Origin: Laetiporus sulphureus 93-53
Lineage: Eukaryota; Basidiomycota; Agaricomycetes; Polyporales; Laetiporaceae
Reading direction: 5' to 3'
Assembly: GCF_001632365.1 (NCBI RefSeq)
Contig: NW_024468588.1
Location: 91,370-139,298 of the forward strand
DNA: 47,929 bases
In this document: piece after piece, positions 10,973 to 21,033 of the stretch
Layout: each line of letters begins with the position of its first letter
Position numbering within the stretch: position 1 is the stretch's first letter
Made by a program: the position numbers and the translations under genes
Notes under the pieces: generated by a model
The model's input: the letters and a program-made list of their open reading frames with translations, nothing else
What the model was told of the DNA's origin: nothing
Databases searched by the model: none

Positions 10973-11633
10973 TGTGACATCACCACAAAGTCTGCACGTG
11001 ACTTTTCTCATGCCACTCAGCCACAGATGTGACACGTAGAGATCAGGTGATAGTCCACATCACATGTTATGGTCCAGACCTGCAGATAATACGGTCGGAC
11101 CTGTCTATTTCAGGATACAATAGAGGCACCCATTTGGGAACAAAGGGAACAAGGACTATTGTTACGCATCAGCCTTCCACTTCCTATTAGTTTAGCCAGA
11201 AGCCAAGATAGGCATGATGTTCACATCAGAGAACAAAAGGGAAATCAAGATAGGCACGATGTGCACACGCGTTACTGCGGCAACCATCGATCTTCCCACT
11301 TATTGTTCTACTTCCAGACATTCCATTGTTTCATGTATGGCCATTAGCTTATACCCGTAGATAGGTAGCTTAGGTAAGATAGCCCACTGTACATGTATAT
11401 AAGACCAGCATGTAGAGGACGAAACTTCAGATTGTTCCTCCTTGTCTACCATTGTAGCATCTACTGAGCCCACAAAGCTCCTGCATATACTGTATCTCTC
11501 CACCCTTCCATATGCTTGCTTCACCAACAAGTGAGTGTTCAGCTCTCAAGCCAATATTGGGATCAGGGCAGCACATTCCACGTGACTGTCCATTTTTAGT
11601 CTCTTTGATCTCTTGTCCAGCGGTGCTGTGACA
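10973..11633 (+). repeat. 5' LTR of the Gypsy element
   Basis: It matches the 3' LTR at both ends: CACAAAGTC...CACGTGACTTTTC at the start, the TATATAAG box through AACTTCAGATTGTT in the middle, and the TTCCACGTGAC-to-GTGACA end. The stretch at about 11,160-11,330 is only partly alignable with the 3' LTR. A 30-odd-base segment present in the 3' LTR (AGATCACGTGCTTCACCAAT region) is missing here. Confidence 0.8.
11396..11438 (+). promoter_or_regulatory. LTR promoter: TATA box and predicted transcript start
   Basis: TATATAA lies at 11,396-11,402. The same box is at 19,497-19,503 in the 3' LTR. In both, the sequence CAGATTGTT begins exactly 32 bp after the first T of the box (11,428 and 19,529), a normal distance for initiation. 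The start at this base is inferred from its complementarity to the primer-binding site. Confidence 0.6.
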
Positions 11634-11636
11634 TTA

Positions 11637-11647
11637 GAAACAATCTG
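11637..11647 (+). other. Primer-binding site complementary to the transcript 5' end
   Basis: GAAACAATCTG lies 3 bases after the 5' LTR. Its reverse complement CAGATTGTTTC is found exactly at 19,529-19,539 in the 3' LTR, and with one mismatch (CAGATTGTTCC) at 11,428-11,438 in the 5' LTR, where transcription is predicted to start. I see no match to the common initiator-Met tRNA primer site. This is the arrangement known from self-priming Tf1/sushi elements. Confidence 0.65.
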
Positions 11648-12477
11648 ACCATTTTCTGCACCCCTGCTTAGTGTCTAACATAAGTGGCCGCATATTTTCA
11701 GCACAAGCAGTTTCAGCCATAGCGCGTGGCTTTTTTGACACAACTTCCAATCCGATCTCTATCTGGCGTGAGCCTCAGCAAGACTCTGAGCTGCCCAAGG
11801 CACCAAAGTGCAAAGCCACTCCCAGGATCAACCTCGATGCTCACTACAAGCATCAGGAGACAAACAAGGAGCATGGAAGGCTTTTCACACTTGCGTCACT
11901 AGATGCATCATCCACAGACAGATAGCGCGCAGCAGCCAGGGTCATCGATACAACGCACATCATAAAGCGTGGAATCATCTGCAAGCCTCGTGATCACACC
12001 TCACTGCTCGAACGCTACAAGCCCAGAAAAAGACATCTCACCACCAGTAGTCACAAGCTGGCACCACCACCAGAGCTCATCACCTCTAACACCATTGCCC
12101 ATCCCATTCACCCACTCCCATCCAGAGTCAGGCTGATGATCCACATCGAGATGCTCATGAAACAAGTGGACACTACTCGCTTTCAGCTCTAGCCCATCTT
12201 AGGAGCTTTCGCATATCGTCTCAAGGACGAGCATCAGGGACCTATTTACAGCCTTGCTACGGAACTTGACAAGGTCTGCGCTGACCTACACACTGGAACA
12301 TGCACATACACGTTCATCGAGAAGCAGGTGATTAAAAGGTCTGTTTGGAGATTGAAGGGATCAGTTTCAAGAAGATAGGGAAAGAGGAAAGGCTGCAGGA
12401 GATCGCCAAAGCTTTGGTTTTCATCGCGAAGAAGTGATATCTCAACTTTTTGTACTAGTCTACGTACATATATCACA

Positions 12478-14791
12478 ATGGAGGGAGCTGATCGTGCATA
12501 TGCATCCATGTTCAGGCAAAGAATGGATGATATTTTTCATCCAGACATCGAAGCTGCACAAGGTGGCAGTACCCCACGTGCCTCCCAATGCAACTCACCA
12601 GAACCTGGGCTAGGACCCCAGGATTCCGCATCACAAGTTGGAGGACCCAGATTCCCGACACTATCACTTTTACCTGCCTATGTCCCTCCCATTTGGGAGT
12701 TTGATGGATACCAATTCGAGCATTTAGAAGATGCCCTCAGGCAATCTGCTCCTGAAGAAGTTCTGGACCACATCCATGAATGGGTCATAGTCGTTATGAA
12801 ACTCACTGTCCACACGGAAGTCACAAAGGTCTATAATGTGCTCGGGAACAAACTGTACGAGCACAAAAGAGCCTTTAATGTGGTGATCCAAACTAACAAG
12901 AGCAAGCACCGGTTAAAGGAGGCAGTCATCCAAACTGAAATCGGAAAGCTCAAAGACAGGATTCTCATGCAAGATGTGCACATAACGGTTCTCAATGATG
13001 ATCTCACAGGAACACAGGGAGCCATGCTAGACATGGGAAAGGAAATGATGGAGATGAAGGCAGCAAACACCAAGCTGCGGCACAAGCTAGCTTCACTCAA
13101 AGCAAGCAGCGTCTCAATGGTTCAAGGTCAAACATCTGGTACAGTCCAGCACAAAAACCCCACATCAAAATTGCTGAACCTCCACACTACTCTGGCAAAG
13201 GAAGTCTGGAGGACTGGCTCCAACAACTCAGCATATAGATGCAGTGGAATGAGATCAACGATGACGAGCATAAGATCACCATGGCACTGCTGCACTTGAA
13301 AGGTGGCACATTCACCTACATGTCAGAATATGCAACCAGAGCAGCGGCACGGCAATCACTTAGCACGTGGGAAGACTTCATCAACATTCTCAAAGTCAAC
13401 TACAGGACACTCGACCCGGACAAAGATGTGCAACAACACTTGAAGGAAATCTGCGCAAAGACCTACCCTACGATGGTCTTCTTTGCAGAGAAGTTCCACC
13501 AATGGGCCACTAAGACCAACTTAGGGCACACAGCGCTTATCGGTTATATTGCTGAACACTGCGACAAGGATGTACATCAAGCAATGGTGATACGAGACAG
13601 TCTAAGAATCTCAGACCCGACCACATGGCCAGAATACCTCGACTTATGCCTCCAACTCGAGTCCAAGTTCAGAGCCGATAAGGCAGGTGTTATGAAGCAT
13701 TCTCTGCTAGAACGTTCAGAACCACGTGTGCTTTCTCACACGTACTAGTCCACAATGTGAATGGAGACTTAGATATAGAATATACCTAACACCTCCAATA
13801 GTCAAGCAGACGCAGACTATTAGCAGGGTTTATAGTGTTGTCAATGCCTAGTAGACAATGGAGCAGTGAGGTCCTCACTCTACCCTTGCTAGGCTTTGGT
13901 CGCTACAGCTACTGCACATTCACCCGCAGGTTACTAGGTTCGCTGTTCTGACTCTAGCAAGCGTACGAGCTTACTACCTCTTGAGAGCGAGTACGATTGC
14001 ATGAGGGTTCTAGAACTGAGAACGTTCAGAGTCACAGGTGGAAGAGGTTATCTTCCAGCTGTTGCTCTGCCCCTTTATATAGTCACAGACCTATAGTCTG
14101 GGGTACTAGTACAAGGGGTCTTCTACAGCTATTCATAGAGTAAATGAAATAGACTGAGACAAATACTAACCACTGCGAGCCAAGTAATTGGTGAGCTATT
14201 TGTCAGTATAATATGAAATAGAAACCTGAAACACGAAGGTCTTGTTTGCATGACCTGAGTGAGTAAATCGTGAAAGCGAAAAACTGCTAACCCTAGAATA
14301 TGTCCACAAGATCTATGAACCATAAATAGTAAGTGTCACGTGCAATGTAAACTGTCACATGACCATGAAGCGCTGAAACTGTAACAGCAGGACAGTGCGG
14401 AACAACGGCAACATCATCGACACCATGAGCCTCGAAGGACCCTAACGCAATGGTTGTGGATCGAGTATCCACACTCACCAAGGAACAGGAAGGATGGCTG
14501 GAAAGGAAGCTGTGCGTACGATGCGAGAAACACTCCTTCGTATTTAAACAGCACTGCTCGGACCCCAAATATAAAGACAAATTTGAGATGCCAAAGAGGG
14601 GCCAAGTGACAAGGGTGATATCGACACCAGCAGCATTAAGCAGTTCCAATGATGACAAGGTGAGAGAGGAAGCAGTCTGCGCTTTCATCGCCAGCTACGA
14701 CGCAAAGGGAAAGGAGAAAGAGGTCAAACTGGAACCAGCTGTCAAAGCAGCCAGGATCACGGAGGTGGAGGATGATGAGGATTTTCTGTAA
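12478..14791 (+). pseudogene. Gypsy gag, split by a solo LTR
   Basis: The frame starts at 12,478 with a ~180-residue N-terminal region rich in coiled-coil-like Lys/Glu/Leu. A frameshift lies between 13,200 and 13,299. The retrotransposon gag core follows (GSLEDWLQQL, ALLHLKGGTFTYMSEYA, DFINILKVNYRTLDP, LQLESKFRADKAG). A 699 bp solo LTR plus duplicated GCAGG interrupts at 13,688. When these are removed the frame continues uninterrupted into a TGA at 14,426 and then VDRVSTLTKEQEGWLERKL and a Cys/His cluster (CVRCEKHSFVFKQHC) like a degenerate zinc knuckle. It ends at TAA 14,789-14,791, overlapping the protease frame. Confidence 0.8.
13688..14386. repeat. Solo LTR with perfect 5 bp target duplication
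   Basis: The 699 bp block begins TGTTATG and ends CTGTAACA. It is flanked on both sides by GCAGG (13,683-13,687 and 14,387-14,391). Removing it with one GCAGG brings the two gag halves into the same reading frame, which fixes the boundaries to the base. It is unrelated to the other LTRs in the window. It contains a direct repeat of GAACGTTCAGA (13,711 and 14,020). Its parent element is not present here, and its orientation is not known. Confidence 0.9.
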
Positions 14792-17700
14792 CAGGTTCTC
14801 TGAGGTCTGGCCAGAGTTTCCATAAACATTGTAACAGTACCTACTTGATCTCACATGTACCAGTATCAGATTTTCTATACATTGCATCAACTGGTTCGTC
14901 AAAACACGTGATCGATTTACCTGTTCACCTCAAACAGGGAGTAAGGGAAGTCCAGACTGAGGCACTCCTCGATTCAGGAGCATATTCCTGCTACATCAAC
15001 CCACGGCTGGTTGATCAGTTGAATCTCGCTACGATCTCACTTGAGAAAGAGATCAGGGTTTATAATGCAGATGCATCTCAAACAAGGGTGAAACCATTAA
15101 GAAAAGGGTTCTTCTAAGTATAACTATCGGAAACCACACAAGCAGACAAAGTCTTCTGGTTACCAATATAGGTCACAAGGACTTTATACTAGGCATGAGT
15201 TTCCTCAAGGAGCACAACCCAGAGGTAGATTAGGGAAAACTCACGGTCAATTTCACCCGATGCCCACATAGATTTGCACCCTCACAGGTAGCAGTCCAGG
15301 AGGAGGACCTGGAAAACACAAACATCCCCCACATCGAAGATCTGATGGAGTTCATCAGTTCCCAGGAGTTAGGTGACAACTGGAACAACATGGACAGCTT
15401 CATTAGATGGGTGTCATTATCAGAAGACCCTGATGCACAAGCTGTAGCATCACTCATTATGGGCCTTGACATCAAGAGAAATCAGGATATAATGCCACAA
15501 AAAGGAGAACAGGACAAAGACTACTGATCAGCCTATGTCCCCAAACACTTCCATGAGTATGGCGATGTGTTCTCCAAGAAGCAGTCAGAACGAATGCCCA
15601 CAAGAAAGCCCTACGATCATCCAATTGAACTTGTTCCAGAGGCATCGTTATCATGCCCAGCAAAGCTATATCCTATGAACCTACAGGAAAGAAATTCACT
15701 CGACACGTGGATAGACCAAGAGTTGGCCAAAGGATACATCAAGAGATCAAGGAGTCCAACAGCAGCACCCGTCTTCTTCGTCAAAAAGAAAGACGGATCA
15801 CTGAGGCTCGTACAAGATTACAGGAACCTCAACGCAGTCACAAAGAAGAACAAAGTCCCAATCCCATGCATTTCGAACCTCATCGACAGACTCTCACATG
15901 CTAGCATATTTACGAAGCTTGATCTGAGATGGGGGTTCAACAACATAAGGATTAGGGAAGGAGACAAAGAAAAAGCTGCTTTCATCACACATCGTGGCCT
16001 CTTCGAATCCACCATAATGTACTTCGGTTTCTGCAACACTCCCAGCACCTTCCAAACAATGATGAATACAGTCCTCGAAGACTTAATTTGCACTGGAAAG
16101 GTGGTAGTCTACTTAGACGACATCCTCATATTTATGGACAATCTCGAAGAACACCAACGACTAGTAAAAGCAGTTCTACAGCACCTCCGGGACAATGACT
16201 TATATGCCAAACCGGAGAAATGCTTCTTTGAACAATCCTCAATCGAGTATCTTGGCATGATCATCAGCAAGAACTCGGTACAGATGGACCCTGCTAAAGT
16301 CGAAGGTGTACTTGGCTGGCCTGCACCTGCTAAGGTCAAACAAGTACAGGCCTTTTTAGGATTCATGAATTTCTACAGGCGATTTATAAAGGACTTTGCG
16401 AAACTCACACGACCTTTAATGCTTCTCACCTGCAAGGACGTGCCCTGGCAACGAAAGGAAGAGCAAGACCAAGCCTTCAGTGCACTCAAAATGGTGTTCA
16501 CCTCAGCCCCGATATTACACCTCCCCAACGACACTGCACCATACCGTCTGGAGATCGATTCCTCAGACTATGCAACCAGTGCAGTACTCGAACAACTGGG
16601 AGAAGACAAGCTATGGCATCCAGTCGCATACTACTCAAAGTCACTCAACGAACATGAGAGAAACTATGAAATTTATGACAAGGAAATGCTTGCAATTAAT
16701 CGGGCACTAGAAGAATACCGGCACTACTTAAAAGGACACCCAGAACCCATTGAGATTTGGTCAGACCATCTCAACCTTACATACTTCCATCAGACACAGA
16801 AATTATCCCGGCGCCAAGCATGCTGGTCATTATTCCTCACACACTTTAATTTTATACTTAGTCACTGACCTGGAAAGACAATGCTATGTGCCGATCCTCT
16901 GTCCAGGAGGCCAGATCATGAGAGGGGGGTAGACAGTGACAATTCGAACCAAATGCTGTTAAAAGCTGAATTTTTCGCTATCAATGCGATTCAACCTGCT
17001 CACGCATCTGAAGTTGATGATGCTCAACTACTGAAAAGGATCAAGAAGGCACTCACAGACGACACGATGACCAAAGATTATCGTGCACTTTTGACTACAG
17101 GACAGCGTGAATTTGAGAAAAACCTCACAGAATGGAACTTTGAGCATGGACTGCTACTCCATCGTGGAAAGGTTTATGTTCCCAAGGATCAACAGCTATG
17201 CCTAGACCTAATAAAGCTCCATCACGATACGTTACCAGCCAGACACCCAGGCAGATTCCAAACATTGGAGCTTATTACTCGAAACTATTGGTGGCCAGGA
17301 ATGTTGGTAATGGTTAAGCAATATGTACAAGGTTGTGACAGTTGTCAATGCAACAAGTACTCAAGAGAAAAACCATTCGGACTATTACAACCCAATGAGG
17401 TACCAGGAGGACCATGGGAGATCATCACAGTTGACCTCATCACACAACTTCCTCCAGCCATGGACTTTAGGGGAGAGAAGAAGATGGCAATACTTGTCAT
17501 CGTAGACAGACTCACGAAACGAGCGCATTTCTATGCAACGGATGACACAATCACATCGTCACAAGTCGCTAACGTTTTCTATAATGAAGTCTTCAAACTC
17601 CACGGATTGCCGCACCAGATTATCTCAGACAGAGGTACTCAATTTGCGAGCAAGTTATTCCAGGAGTTTTGCCAGAAGCTCAGTATAAAGTCAACAATGT

Positions 17701-18150
17701 CAACTGCATACCATCCCCAGACAGATGGTCAGACAGAAAGGGTTAATCAGGTGTTGGAGCAGTATCTACGCATGTACTGCAACCACAGACAGAATGATTG
17801 GGTCTATTACCTGCCAACAGCAGAATTTTCATACAACAACCAGACCCATGAGTCCACTGCACTTTCCCCATTCTTTGTCAAATATGGCCAACATCCAAAA
17901 ATGGCACCAGACGTACACAAATCAATATGTCACCCTTCATTGGAACATTTATTCGCCCACCGATCCGAGGCACAAGAACAGGCAAAGGCAGCATTGGAAG
18001 TTTCAGCTTCACGAATGAAATGGTACTTCGATGAGAAGAAGGGAGAAGTCCCATTCAAAGTTGGAGACCTAGTACTACTCAAGGGAAAAGACCTCAGAGT
18101 AAAAGTCAAATCTGCGAAGCTAGGCACACAAAATTTCGGACCTTACAAGT
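14779..18150 (+). pseudogene. Gypsy pol: protease, RT, RNase H, integrase
   Basis: The protease has EALLDSGAYSCYINPRLVDQ (DSG at 14,971). The frame shifts near 15,100 and then stays open except for TAG 15,231, TGA 15,525 and TGA 16,866. RT shows FFVKKKDGSLRLVQDYRNLN and the YLDD catalytic loop at 16,110-16,121. RNase H shows RLEIDSSDYATSAVLEQ and SDHLNLTYF. Integrase has an HHCC zinc finger (HHDTLPARH ... CDSCQC, about 17,218-17,352), and catalytic Asp at 17,433, Asp at 17,628 and Glu at 17,736 in D-D-X35-E spacing. A one-base deletion near 18,150 separates it from the chromodomain. Apart from the stops, all catalytic residues are present. Confidence 0.9.
16920..16932 (+). other. Internal exact copy of the polypurine tract
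   Basis: GAGAGGGGGGTAG at 16,920-16,932 is identical to the 13 bases at 19,019-19,031 just before the 3' LTR. It lies between RNase H and integrase, within codons for an ERGVD-like linker. It may be a central purine tract, but chance or codon constraint is not excluded. Confidence 0.35.
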
Positions 18151-18652
18151 ACTTCAGAAGCTAGGGCCAGTCACATTCAAACTGGAACTGCCCAAGCAAA
18201 TGAAGGTCCACCCAGTCTTCCATGCTAGCAAGTTGATCATGTACCATCAAGACACAGTCACACACCGCGAACCCCTAAAGCCCCCAGCCATAAAAATCGA
18301 AGGAGAACTAGAATTCGAAGTTGAAGAAATACTAGACTCGAAGGTCGTGAGGGGAAGGGTCCAATACCTCATCAAATGGAAAGGCTATGACCATTCCGAC
18401 GATACATGGGAACCCCGAACAAATCTCACCAATGTTGACGAGCTTCTTCAAGAATTTCACCAACAACACCCAGATGCAGCCAAGACACCAATCAGCGTTG
18501 TTACATGTGGTGGGAAATGCTTCGAATTATCCTTGTACGAAGTTGCACCATTATCCACACACCGGATCAACATGTTCGACCACCCAGATGAGTTCTTCCT
18601 ATATCACAAAATGACAGACAATGCCAAATCACCGAAAAAAATCCTCGAATGA
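18151..18652 (+). pseudogene. Integrase C-terminus with chromodomain
   Basis: After the frameshift the frame resumes as [20 protein letters not shown] and [11 protein letters not shown], the conserved Gypsy integrase tail. A chromodomain follows ([43 protein letters not shown]; about 18,314-18,470). The aromatic positions Tyr/Trp/Trp are present. Such domains direct integration towards methylated-histone chromatin. The frame ends at TGA 18,650-18,652, and the dUTPase-like frame opens one base out of phase. Confidence 0.85.
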
Positions 18653-19013
18653 AGCAGCAGGATGGGACATTTACGTGGCAGAAATGCATGAAATCCCTCT
18701 GCATTCACAGGCTGTGATAGGAATGAGAGTCACCATTGACCCTCCCAAGCATACCTATATATGAATAGCTCCACGCAGCAGACTGGCTGCATGAGGAATT
18801 GACGTGGGCGCAGGAGTCATTGACCCAGATTACACCGGAGAACTCAAGGTCGTACTGATCAACACGACGGATATCATATTTTCAGTCAAGCCAGGAGACA
18901 GGATAGCCCAACTAATCTTCGAATATTATGCAGAAGGGCTTCTCTTCAGGAGCTATCAACCGTTGTGAGCAACTAGAAGGGGAAACAAAGGTTTTGGCTC
19001 CTCGGGACAATGA
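18651..19013 (+). pseudogene. Retrotransposon-borne dUTPase-like domain
   Basis: A single frame of 120 codons carries all five dUTPase motifs in order: motif 1 AAGWDIY (18,654), motif 2 APRSRLA (18,768), motif 3 [19 protein letters not shown] (18,795, with the catalytic-type Asp), motif 4 GDRIAQLIF (18,894), and glycine-rich motif 5 RRGNKGFGSSGQ (18,978) just before the stop. The enzyme family hydrolyses dUTP to dUMP and limits uracil in newly made DNA. Three in-frame TGA codons (18,762, 18,792, 18,966) inactivate this copy. The usual Gly after PRS in motif 2 is Arg here. It follows the chromodomain with a one-base phase change and ends 5 bp before the purine tract. Confidence 0.85.
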
Positions 19014-19018
19014 GCCTT

Positions 19019-19031
19019 GAGAGGGGGGTAG
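19019..19031 (+). other. Polypurine tract
   Basis: GAGAGGGGGGTAG directly precedes the TGTCAC start of the 3' LTR at 19,032. This is the standard plus-strand primer position. Confidence 0.75.
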
Positions 19032-19760
19032 TGTCACAGATTTTCATCACAAAGTCCACACGTGACTTTTCTCATGCCACAGATCACGTGCTTCACCAAT
19101 ATCTCATGCCACTCAGCCACAGACACGACACGCAGAGATCAAGTGATAGTCCACATCATATGTTATATGTTATGGTCCAGACCCGCGGATGATACAGTCG
19201 GACATGTCTATTCCAGAATACAATAGAGGCACCCATTTGGGAACAAAGGGAACAAGGACTATTGTTCAAGATCATCTAGGCAATCAGCTCAAGGTATAGC
19301 CGTTACCATGATAGGATGGATTGTCTCACCGTTGCCATGGGAGTACATCGATCTTCTCACCTATTATTCTACTTACGGATAGATTCTCCCACTTATTGTT
19401 CCATGTATAGTTTAGTCGCCTAGATACGTAGATAGCCAATCATCTATTTTGTAGTAGTGGTACGATGAAGGTTATGTAATCAGGCTCCTATACACGTATA
19501 TAAGACCAGCATGTAGAGGACGAAACTTCAGATTGTTTCTCCTCGTCTACCACTGTAGCACCTTACTGAGCTCACCAGCTCTTCCATATTCAGTATCTCT
19601 CACCCTTCCCACTGCTTGCATCGTCAACAAGTAAGTCTTGGGCTCTTGCGCCACATAAGGATTCAGGGGGACTATTGGAATCAGGGGGGTTAGGGCGGCA
19701 GATTCCACGTGACCAGTCCTTTTTAGTCTTTTTGATCTCTTGTCCAGCAGTGCTGTGACA
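19032..19760 (+). repeat. 3' LTR of the Gypsy element
   Basis: It starts TGTCACAGATTTTCATC and ends GCTGTGACA. It shares the TATA box (19,497-19,503) and transcript-start region (CAGATTGTTTC at 19,529) with the 5' LTR. It is 729 bp against 661 bp and carries unmatched sequence in U3 and near 19,660-19,690. Confidence 0.85.
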
Positions 19761-20173
19761 TTGTCTATCACTCATTTCCTTTTGTTCTCCTCTCAAAACT
19801 TGAGGAACATGTAGCTAATAAGCTAAGCTTTGATGTAAGACTCATAATCGTAGCCTAATGCAAATACAGAAGCATGAAAAATCATAGATTGTGAGGTTTC
19901 AGTTTCACATCCACATAAAATTCAATGAGATTGGAAGCTGGTGAACCCACCACTCAGCACATTCCCCTCATTTTTAGTGTAGAGTAGCATAGATAGCATA
20001 TTGACATTATTGGCAACGCAGAGGGCAGATGGAGACAATTCGGGGGAGCTAGTCAACTTTGTCTCATTGATCGGGGGTGTCTCATTGACCGGTTGATGAC
20101 TGTATATCATGCATCAGCGCCTTAGCGCTGGGATCCGGGAACTTTAAAACCAGGTGACCCTGTGCCACATACA
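19761..20173. other. No gene seen
   Basis: This is unique-looking, AT-moderate sequence between the Gypsy 3' LTR and a foldback element. No ORF longer than about 62 codons looks real. It does not continue the LTR or the Copia element found left of the Gypsy insertion. Confidence 0.4.
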
Positions 20174-20417
20174 CATGGCAGACATGATGTGATTTATCAA
20201 TGTGGGAAATTGTGTGTGAATGTCGACTGATTTCTTACACATGCGACAAATATTTGCAACCATGGCATTTCATGTTGAAAATGTTTCACTTTGGCTGTGA
20301 ATGTGCACTATTTGCCGTGTAAATGCTAAATTGGCAAAGCTTTGCCACAAATGTAAGACATCAGCCGACATTCCCACACGATTTTCCACATTTATAGGTC
20401 GCGTCACGTCTGCCGTG
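20174..20417. mobile_element. 244 bp foldback MITE with ~85 bp inverted ends
   Basis: The left arm starts CATGGCAGAC. It matches the reverse complement of the right arm (ends GTCTGCCGTG) for about 85 bp, through GAATGTCG, CTGAT and TCTTACA, with roughly 80% identity by eye. The flanks are ACA on both sides (20,171-20,173 and 20,418-20,420), a possible 3 bp target duplication. The right arm also contains a perfect 16-bp palindrome TGGCAAAGCTTTGCCA (20,332-20,347). It has no coding capacity. It ends 13 bp before the start codon of the next gene. Confidence 0.75.
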
Positions 20418-20430
20418 ACACGGTCTACCC

Positions 20431-21033
20431 ATGTCCATCGCTGAGCCCTTGCCACCCTCACTATCCGAGCTTCTTGCAGAGCGTTCCAAGGCTTGCGCTC
20501 GTTATCCCATCGACTTTCCTCACCAATGGCGCACAAGCCGTGCAACGCCCTCCCTGCTCTCTCGCTTGCTTGGAAGGTCCCCTCCCGACACACCTCTAGC
20601 CTCTTTCTACCGCATCTACGAATTCTTCGTGCTCGAGTGGACCACAGCAATCCGGAACGAACTCGAGTACTTCTGCGGGACGCATCCTGACTGGTCTATC
20701 TCTGCGCTCCCTGATCCGGCAGACCCCGACCCGGTGCGATATGCAACACTAGCCGTGCTTACGCGACTCATGTGCGATGCATTCAACCGTCGTATTGAGC
20801 TGGGGCTCCCGCGCAACGCTCCAGCCATCATCCTCGATTTTGAAGAGCTGCAGGCAAGGCCGAAGGTGTACGAGCGGCCACCGGCGTGGGCAGAACGTGT
20901 GCCTCCGCTGGCAGAGCGCGTCTTCATTCGTGATGCACAGGGAAACGCGCCGGTGGAAGGAGAGTCAGATATTAGTGAGGAGTTCGAAACCATGAATATC
21001 ATTGTCAGGATGCCACATATCCATTTCATCTGA
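20431..21033 (+). CDS. Hypothetical protein, 200 residues
   Basis: An uninterrupted frame begins MSIAEPLPPSLSELL and ends PHIHFI. The product is soluble-looking, with a helical acidic/aromatic core (FYRIYEFFVLEW, FCGTHPDW, ATLAVLTRLMCDAFNRRIEL), several Pro-rich turns and no signal peptide or membrane segment. Codon use is GC-rich and gene-like, unlike the transposon flanks. I do not recognise the family. The start codon lies 13 bp after a MITE, so either the transposon supplies the leader or an upstream exon was lost. A short 3' intron is possible but not needed. Confidence 0.6.
   Translation: MSIAEPLPPSLSELLAERSKACARYPIDFPHQWRTSRATPSLLSRLLGRSPPDTPLASFYRIYEFFVLEWTTAIRNELEYFCGTHPDWSISALPDPADPDPVRYATLAVLTRLMCDAFNRRIELGLPRNAPAIILDFEELQARPKVYERPPAWAERVPPLAERVFIRDAQGNAPVEGESDISEEFETMNIIVRMPHIHFI

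Larger units (their letters stand above)
10973..19760 (+). mobile_element. Chromodomain Gypsy (Ty3) retrotransposon with dUTPase-like domain
   Basis: The order is 5' LTR, self-complementary primer site, gag, protease, RT, RNase H, integrase, chromodomain, dUTPase-like domain, purine tract and 3' LTR. This is a chromovirus-type Gypsy element. Coding frames are readable over almost the whole length, but they are broken by TGA codons at 14,426, 15,525, 16,866, 18,762, 18,792 and 18,966, a TAG at 15,231, and frameshifts near 13,240, 15,100 and 18,150. A solo LTR interrupts gag. The 5 bp flanks (TGCTT left, TTGTC right) do not match, and the two LTRs differ strongly in their middle. The copy may therefore be a recombinant. 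Confidence 0.9.

Noticed and set aside
13711..14030. Direct repeat GAACGTTCAGA as possible target duplication of an insertion
   Set aside because: Both copies lie inside the 13,688-14,386 solo LTR, whose true flanks are GCAGG and whose removal restores the gag frame.
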